DNA from: UBA8828 sp964510855
GTDB lineage: Bacteria > Verrucomicrobiota > Verrucomicrobiia > Opitutales > UBA953
Length of the DNA stretch: 18,879 bases
NCBI GenBank assembly: GCA_964510855.1
Contig: CAZEDB010000026.1
Location: 1-18,879, forward strand
Reading direction: 5' to 3'
In this document: positions 15,401-18,879 of the stretch, one piece after another
Numbering within the stretch: the first letter of the stretch is position 1
Layout: the number at the start of each line of letters is the position of its first letter
The notes under the pieces: generated by a model
Databases searched by the model: none
The model's input: the letters and a program-made list of their open reading frames with translations, nothing else
What the model was told of the DNA's origin: nothing
Position numbers and translations under genes: made by a program

Positions 15401-16676
15401 ATGGGATTACTACTTCTGTTCCTCGATTACTCGCCAAGACACAGCTGGATTTACAAGTCATGGTGTCAGTCGTCGTGACTTTGCTCAGGTATTAGATGAG
15501 TTTCGACGCGGCGTGACACGCTTACCCAATCCCCGCATGACCTGGGTTCGTAATTCGGGAGAGTCAGAAGATTCCGCGGCTTGGGCCCGCCTTATGGGCG
15601 GGTCGGTTAGTTATGTAGCCGAGGGCATTCCCGCAGGCACCACCCGCCAAGGGAACACTGCGCAACCGGATTCCCAAAGTCGACTCGCCCGAAATTTACT
15701 GCTCGAGGGAAGTTTTAACATCAACTCAACGTCTAAAGAAGCTTGGCGCGCCCTACTCTTCGCCAGCCGCGGTAAATCAGTAAGTTACGATGGCACCTAC
15801 GAGGACTATATCCGGAATCCTGAATCATTCCCGATTAACCCATTAAAAAATCCTCGTATTGGCGTCGCCGATTTTTCCGCCGGCAATGCCCGCACACCTT
15901 TTCCTCGTTTCTCGATGCCCCTGGGGCCTTGCGCTGACCAAACCGGTCGGGAAGAAGATTACTGGCGTGGCTTCCGCGCTTTAACCGACGCCCAGATCGA
16001 TGCCCTCGCGGAAGAAATTGTTAAAGAGGTGAAACGTCGCGGCCCCTTCCTTTCACTCGGCGAGTTTATTAATCGCCGGGTTGCCCCACGAGGTGCAGGC
16101 CCCACGGATTGGTTTGCGGCGCAAGCTGGGAGAGCTGCCAGCAGCTCGACCATTAGTGATGAAAAGCCCGAAACCCGCGGAGCACTCCAATCTGCCATTG
16201 ATCGCACCAATGTTAATGCGCGCTTCTCTTCTCCGGGTCGCGCCTACGGCGTTAGTGAGTTAACCGCTTCTGATCCTTCGCTGCCAGGGATGGACAACCA
16301 ACACCTTTCTAACCCTGCACTCGCCAACTTCCCCGCTGATAGCAGTAATAAAGTGGCCAAGGCCTATGGCTCCAATGGCTTCCTGATGCAGGCCGATATT
16401 CTTAATGTGATTGGGAGTTTCTTAAGTGTACGTGGTGATACCTTCACCCTGCGTTGCATGGGAGAATCGCCCAAAGGTGACGCCCGCGCTTATTGCGAAG
16501 TCGTTATTCAGCGCCTACCCGAATACATGCGCCACATTCCAGAAGTGAGCCCGACTTCAGGCCCAGGAGATGTTCCTGAACTTCACTGGGGAGCTCTCAC
16601 TCACCCCACCAATAAATCACTTGGTCGACGCTTCCGCATTGTTTCCTTCCGCTGGTTAAGCCCCAGCGAGCTCTAA
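12465..16676 (+). CDS. Verru_Chthon cassette protein A-type giant prepilin-like protein
   Basis: This 1403-residue protein matches the architecture I know as Verru_Chthon cassette protein A, a family named from Verrucomicrobiota. The N-terminus is a type III signal: basic leader, likely prepilin cleavage Gly14|Phe15, then a hydrophobic helix (about 15-41). Glu at position 5 of the mature part is missing, as in the GspK pseudopilin. GRFAWWVSDNSQKAAVNLA (255-273) resembles the SDEQGKINLN-type segment of GspK. A C-terminal block has AEEIVKEVKRRGPFLSLGEFINRR (to about 1205), then QADILNVIGSFLSVRGDTFTLRC (about 1308-1330). The middle is Trp/Tyr/Asn/Gly/Ser-rich, as in extracellular proteins. I infer an exported pseudopilin-like surface or secretion component. 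The partner gene follows after 2 bases. Usual cassette members B, C and D are absent. Confidence 0.85.
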   Translation: MRNPHSHSLRSRTGFSLVLALAVMALLVLVVLSIAGFLAIESRVAASSQSMRQARLNALASMREALGVLQQEMGPDQRISANAALLDANPDTLDLSDGTASTTLPGNAWHPHWTGSWNSYRPGLMRDSEYDAVGKGTVPITERRLNHAPSYEKVGLIGGERTFRRWLVSSGYDNAWDTANPTVTITVGLRSERSATTSLSALRPAWTWNAASSSNAARLLGPATLGLPSNTSAYTARVDAPLVPFPGISETETTGRFAWWVSDNSQKAAVNLALRPEATNTWERVSAVFTPDRPVPEVPSPSSGATPLALQGAATRTTSKDFAFFGFDASKAIGVGSFGELGHAFTAASASTDPSWRNFWFDYTTASRGVLASPLAGDLKTDLNLLLENPNRVNLASKHIDIGAASSPINSGVTADWYNYAVHDTIDEARDYLFYFHRQAGTETNIRGTNRRPYRGTSLTDIWRWYQSYKPEEGRSLNNLTPRRMVPVPISTHSGYSPGHQLLDKYDMLNYPRFAKIQYVYSYTSRQEGTMPDGSPAYRLGISFVPVITLWNPFNFRLEFPSPTSRGGVSAGIKAAGMPVGFHVGFRRWDATTGTHGAVSWVTPGSPNLPARGQRWVHTSFFSTQTWLSNYRTGGNPGEVSQLFLEPGEAVVFTPKLSGDFIKVTSSHDGFSTYPGFNPSFGIINYGQTIGTGDGAIFPQITPVGSWEWKGHANDLVVIQPYYSDHTSNTAWGTSETAVDFWTDNGWPVQEYRGAYTTSFKSIIEGPNGQNTLKLNYNPTKFRSVSLANAAGNKVPFMAMSLYLKSEQGTSAAGRQYPNLAFLHSNLLSRNQSLDSNQRDLFWLRNVGIEFYIDQLFGSWDSDAVQVDAQNRGFIGSGLTAENGTPFWAGSEQPYWPMISMAQMQNAQMGNQGLGNWRTMGTWLSGGSVDFAFANSVGYPGIPVNAVVNSGTTAAGSWTPAQTGTRFLIDHAYLANWSAWDYYFCSSITRQDTAGFTSHGVSRRDFAQVLDEFRRGVTRLPNPRMTWVRNSGESEDSAAWARLMGGSVSYVAEGIPAGTTRQGNTAQPDSQSRLARNLLLEGSFNINSTSKEAWRALLFASRGKSVSYDGTYEDYIRNPESFPINPLKNPRIGVADFSAGNARTPFPRFSMPLGPCADQTGREEDYWRGFRALTDAQIDALAEEIVKEVKRRGPFLSLGEFINRRVAPRGAGPTDWFAAQAGRAASSSTISDEKPETRGALQSAIDRTNVNARFSSPGRAYGVSELTASDPSLPGMDNQHLSNPALANFPADSSNKVAKAYGSNGFLMQADILNVIGSFLSVRGDTFTLRCMGESPKGDARAYCEVVIQRLPEYMRHIPEVSPTSGPGDVPELHWGALTHPTNKSLGRRFRIVSFRWLSPSEL

Positions 16677-16678
16677 TC

Positions 16679-17629
16679 ATGCAAACTTGGGCACTCCTAC
16701 TCTTAGCTACAACCTGCGTACTTGCACAGGTCCCGGCACCTACGGTTGCCTTGCGCTTTTTACCTTACGATCTCCCCGCAGGCTGCGGGCGGGCCGCCTA
16801 TCTCGCACCCAATGGCGACCTTAAGTATATTGAGCTCACGCCCAACAACCCGAGCTTGCGCATTCAAGTAAATGCCGGGCCCACCTTAACGCTTTTTGAA
16901 CCACCGTCTGCAGCCCTAACCGAGCAACTCAAAGCCAAGTTGGTTGCAGAAGGGCGACCCAATGCCCCCGTACGTTATACCGCTGAGGTGCTTACGCCGA
17001 TGGCACAGGTGAGTTTTCAATCCACGCTACCGCGGGCGCTCGCGATTCTTTTTCCCACCGGCAAGGACCGCCCCAAATTACTAGGTTACGCGATGGCGGA
17101 TGATCTCGAAAATTTCCGTCCCGGCTACCGACGGTTATTCAATTTAACCTCACGCACGATTGTTGGGCGGCTCGGGAAACGCACCGCCACCCTCCAACCA
17201 CGCTCAGTGATGGATATCGGGCCGATTGCTGAAGGCGACACCCTCACCTTTGTTCCGATTACCATCGGCTACATGAAAGACGGCACGCTCCTGCCCTTAA
17301 CCGCAAGCCGGTGGGCGCACGACCCGACGCAGCGAACGGTAGTCTTTATTTATGAGGACCCCACCGACCAACGCATTCGCGTCCAAGCCTGCTCTGAGCG
17401 CACCGACTTGCCAGAATTAGGTGATCCTTCGGCAGGCTTAGCGGTGGGCTTTGGATCGCAAGGCGCTAAGGGAAGTAAACCCGCGGTTAATAGTCCTGTT
17501 AGCCGTCCAGTTAGCACCGCACCAACTAAGGCACCAGAAGGACCTCGAGCCTTAACCGAGGCAGAAGCTGCAGAAATGAAAGCCCGTCGCGAAGTCGATA
17601 GCACCAACTTCGTACTCCCAACCCTTTAA
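16679..17629 (+). CDS. secreted protein of unknown function, partner of the Verru_Chthon A gene
   Basis: The 316-residue protein has a classical signal peptide (MQTWALLLLATTCVLAQ, likely cleaved near residue 17). Two beta-rich parts follow: residues about 25-75 (LPAGCGRAAYLAPNGDLKYIELTPNN) and about 125-235 (LAILFPTGKDRPKLLGYAMADDLENFRPGYRRLFNLTSRTIVGRLGKRTATLQPRSVMDIG). The pattern DDL-x-F-x-G-x-R-x-x-N near the middle, followed by a predicted run of strands, resembles uncharacterised secreted proteins of Verrucomicrobiota that I associate with these cassettes. I cannot name a Pfam family. The C-terminal 70 residues are low-complexity (Gly/Pro/Ser/Thr), then a charged helix (EAEAAEMKARREVD). 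It starts 2 bases after the stop of the Verru_Chthon A gene, so it is surely in the same transcript. Probably periplasmic or extracellular. Confidence 0.75.
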   Translation: MQTWALLLLATTCVLAQVPAPTVALRFLPYDLPAGCGRAAYLAPNGDLKYIELTPNNPSLRIQVNAGPTLTLFEPPSAALTEQLKAKLVAEGRPNAPVRYTAEVLTPMAQVSFQSTLPRALAILFPTGKDRPKLLGYAMADDLENFRPGYRRLFNLTSRTIVGRLGKRTATLQPRSVMDIGPIAEGDTLTFVPITIGYMKDGTLLPLTASRWAHDPTQRTVVFIYEDPTDQRIRVQACSERTDLPELGDPSAGLAVGFGSQGAKGSKPAVNSPVSRPVSTAPTKAPEGPRALTEAEAAEMKARREVDSTNFVLPTL

Positions 17630-17632
17630 GGT

Positions 17633-18307
17633 TTAATTTCGGGTTCGCCGGCGTCGTTCATGACCCAGCCAAGCGCGCTCGATATCCAAGAAGGTACGCA
17701 CGGGATCTTCAGCATCCCAAACCGCACCGACAAAGGCGAGTCCATCAAAACCTAACTCACGCGCCTGACTGGCGGTAGAAGGTGAAATACCCCCGAGCGC
17801 AAAAACGGGGCAGCCGCCCGCTGAACGCCAGCGTTGGATAATGACTTCCATCTCTCGCGGGGTGCGACGGGGGTTATGGTCGCGTTTAGAAATTGAGGGG
17901 TAGACCGGGCCGAGCAACGAGTAGGCGCGACGGCGCGGACCGGAAATAAGTTCATCGTAGGAATGGCACGAGGTACTGACTGCTCGACTCTCGGGCCAGT
18001 TACGCGGGAGACGTTCATCCGATTTTAAATGCAAGCCGCCCAAGCCGCGGGAGAGTACAATCTCAGCGTGCGTATAAAGCACGATACGAGGCCAATAGCG
18101 TTCGGGAATACTATCGAGAAAGCGGGTATGATCTTCAGCCGACCAATGGGGCTTCCTTAAATGAAGTCGGGCCAAGCCTGCATCGAATAAACGGCGGATG
18201 GTGCGCTTCTCGCCTAGGATATTGGGCTCAGGCCGAGTAATAAGCACGAGGTTGGGCTCAGCGGGGTCAGCCGGCCGGGGGAGGAGCTTGCGAAGAAAGG
18301 AAAACAA
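17633..18307 (-). CDS. TenI/ThiE-like protein, probable thiazole tautomerase
   Basis: This 224-residue protein has the thiamine phosphate synthase fold but lacks the canonical ThiE substrate residues. HLRKP replaces QLRxKG, and VLYTHAEIVLSRGLGGLHLKS replaces the IND...DGVHLG region. STSCHSYDEL, SLLGPVYPSISK and FALGGISPST are as in the ThiE/TenI paralogue found in Bacteroidetes thiamine operons. Bacillus TenI is a thiazole tautomerase acting on the ThiG product, so that role is plausible here; a ThiE activity cannot be excluded. The start is probably TTG at 18307, 4 bases after the thiS stop. No in-frame ATG lies in the N-terminal half; a GTG at about residue 21 is an alternative. It is convergent with the secreted-partner gene with a 3-base gap. 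Confidence 0.82.
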   Translation of the reverse strand: MFSFLRKLLPRPADPAEPNLVLITRPEPNILGEKRTIRRLFDAGLARLHLRKPHWSAEDHTRFLDSIPERYWPRIVLYTHAEIVLSRGLGGLHLKSDERLPRNWPESRAVSTSCHSYDELISGPRRRAYSLLGPVYPSISKRDHNPRRTPREMEVIIQRWRSAGGCPVFALGGISPSTASQARELGFDGLAFVGAVWDAEDPVRTFLDIERAWLGHERRRRTRN

Positions 18308-18311
18308 AGGA

Positions 18312-18512
18312 TTAGCCGCCTTGGGCTGCTCGAATCACGAGGATTTGCGCCCCTGGGGCAAGCCGCGTCTGCGACCAAGCCGAACGGGGCACCACAGCCT
18401 GCTCGAGGGCAGCCGCCACCCCTTTCTCCTCAGTTAGGCCTAATTCGTCCATAAACTGGGCTAGGGTTTCTGCCTGAGTTTCGCGAGGCTCGTCGTTGAG
18501 ATTCACACGCAT
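18312..18512 (-). CDS. thiS: sulfur carrier protein ThiS
   Basis: This 66-residue protein has the ThiS ubiquitin-like pattern: MRVNLNDEPRE start, ETLAQFMDELGL helix, AAALEQAVVPRSAWSQTRLAPGAQILVI and the essential C-terminal Gly-Gly (RAAQGG), which is adenylated by ThiF and converted to a thiocarboxylate. The ATG at 18512 gives the normal family length; the same frame stays open far upstream but that part overlaps the divergent prolyl isomerase gene and is not ThiS-like. It is followed by the TenI-like gene after 4 bases, so both are one operon. It supplies sulfur to ThiG, which is encoded about 6.5 kb away. Confidence 0.93.
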   Translation of the reverse strand: MRVNLNDEPRETQAETLAQFMDELGLTEEKGVAAALEQAVVPRSAWSQTRLAPGAQILVIRAAQGG

Positions 18513-18590
18513 GCCTAGGGATGAAAGAGTTTTTGCCGAGATGCAAGCGGGGGTTGCTAGCGCCCGACATTCGGTTTGCCTTAAGCAACA

Positions 18591-18879
18591 ATGCGTCCCC
18601 TCCTTCTCTTCGTAGCCGCCACCCTGCTTGGGCAAACGCCTACCCCCGCACCCTCCCCTTCTCCTATGCAACCCAAGAACGCTGCCCCCCAAGTCACCCT
18701 GCACACGAACGTTGGCGACCTCACGCTCGAGCTCTGGCCCGACGTTGCCCCGCGCACGGTGGAAAATTTTGTGAAACTCTCTGAGCAGGGGTTTTATGAT
18801 AAGACCGCTTTTCACCGCATCATCAAAGGCTTCATGATTCAAGGCGGCTGCCCTAATACAAAACCCGGGGCAACCGGCA
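18591..18879 (+). CDS. exported cyclophilin-type peptidyl-prolyl cis-trans isomerase (3' end beyond window)
   Basis: The 96 visible codons are open to the window edge with no stop. The protein begins with a short signal-like segment (MRPLLLFVAATLLGQ) and a Pro/Thr/Ser linker (to about residue 33). The cyclophilin domain follows: VTLHTNVGDLTLELWPDVAPRTVENF (35-60), then FHRIIKGFMIQGGCPNT (74-90). Arg76, Phe81 and Gln84 match the catalytic residues of cyclophilins. GGCPNTKPGATG is of the bacterial PpiA/PpiB type. It likely catalyses proline isomerisation during folding of exported proteins, or is lipid-free periplasmic; no lipobox Cys is visible. It is divergent from thiS across 78 bases. Only the first part of the gene is present. 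Confidence 0.9.
   Translation, partial: MRPLLLFVAATLLGQTPTPAPSPSPMQPKNAAPQVTLHTNVGDLTLELWPDVAPRTVENFVKLSEQGFYDKTAFHRIIKGFMIQGGCPNTKPGATG

Noticed and set aside
18513..18590. Possible riboswitch before thiS
   Set aside because: Only 78 bases separate thiS from the divergent prolyl isomerase gene, and no TPP core motif can be read on the minus strand.
18513..18842. Upstream extension of the thiS reading frame to 18842 on the minus strand
   Set aside because: It runs antisense to a clear cyclophilin domain, has a low-complexity Gly/Arg-rich translation, and ThiS proteins are about 66 residues.

Overview
This 18.9 kb window is a gene-dense bacterial chromosome segment with about 19 genes. The longest non-coding gap is about 120 bases, and I see no rRNA, tRNA, CRISPR array, integrase or transposase. 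The strongest lineage clue is the 1403-residue protein at 12465-16676. It has the architecture of 'Verru_Chthon cassette protein A': a prepilin-like N-terminus, a GRFAWWVSD segment and a GPFLSLGEFINRR segment. I know this family only from Verrucomicrobiota. The pyruvate kinase variant, the coclaurine-N-methyltransferase-like methyltransferase and the moderately GC-rich base composition fit an Opitutae-like verrucomicrobium, but that finer placement is inference.

Layout. Positions 1-54 hold a nested palindromic element that can fold into a three-way junction. Positions 64-2317 (minus strand) carry a small lipoprotein, a rho-independent terminator, a cyclopropane-fatty-acid-synthase-family methyltransferase and an aldose 1-epimerase-like protein. 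A low-molecular-weight phosphatase-like gene (plus) then meets, tail to tail, a minus-strand cluster of a hypothetical protein, a membrane fatty acid desaturase and the tRNA methyltransferase TrmH. Next come trmB and pyk (plus), a beta-hydroxyacid dehydrogenase (minus), xseA (plus), tlyA and a YugP-type membrane zinc peptidase (minus), thiG (plus) and thiE (minus). The Verru_Chthon A gene and a secreted partner form a two-gene plus-strand unit. A TenI-like gene and thiS (minus) follow, and the window ends inside an exported cyclophilin-type prolyl isomerase.

How the genes relate. Most are housekeeping: RNA modification (trmH, trmB, tlyA), central metabolism (pyk), DNA repair (xseA), lipid modification (desaturase and possibly the CFA-family methyltransferase) and thiamine thiazole synthesis (thiS, thiG, a TenI-like protein, thiE). 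The thiamine genes lie on alternating strands with no visible TPP riboswitch. The least understood part is 12465-17629, a giant GspK-like pseudopilin candidate with a secreted partner and without the B, C and D cassette genes usually found with A.

The coding strand alternates repeatedly. Convergent genes meet with overlaps of 4 to 28 bases or a 3-base gap. In two places a TTAA palindrome supplies the stop codons of both genes.
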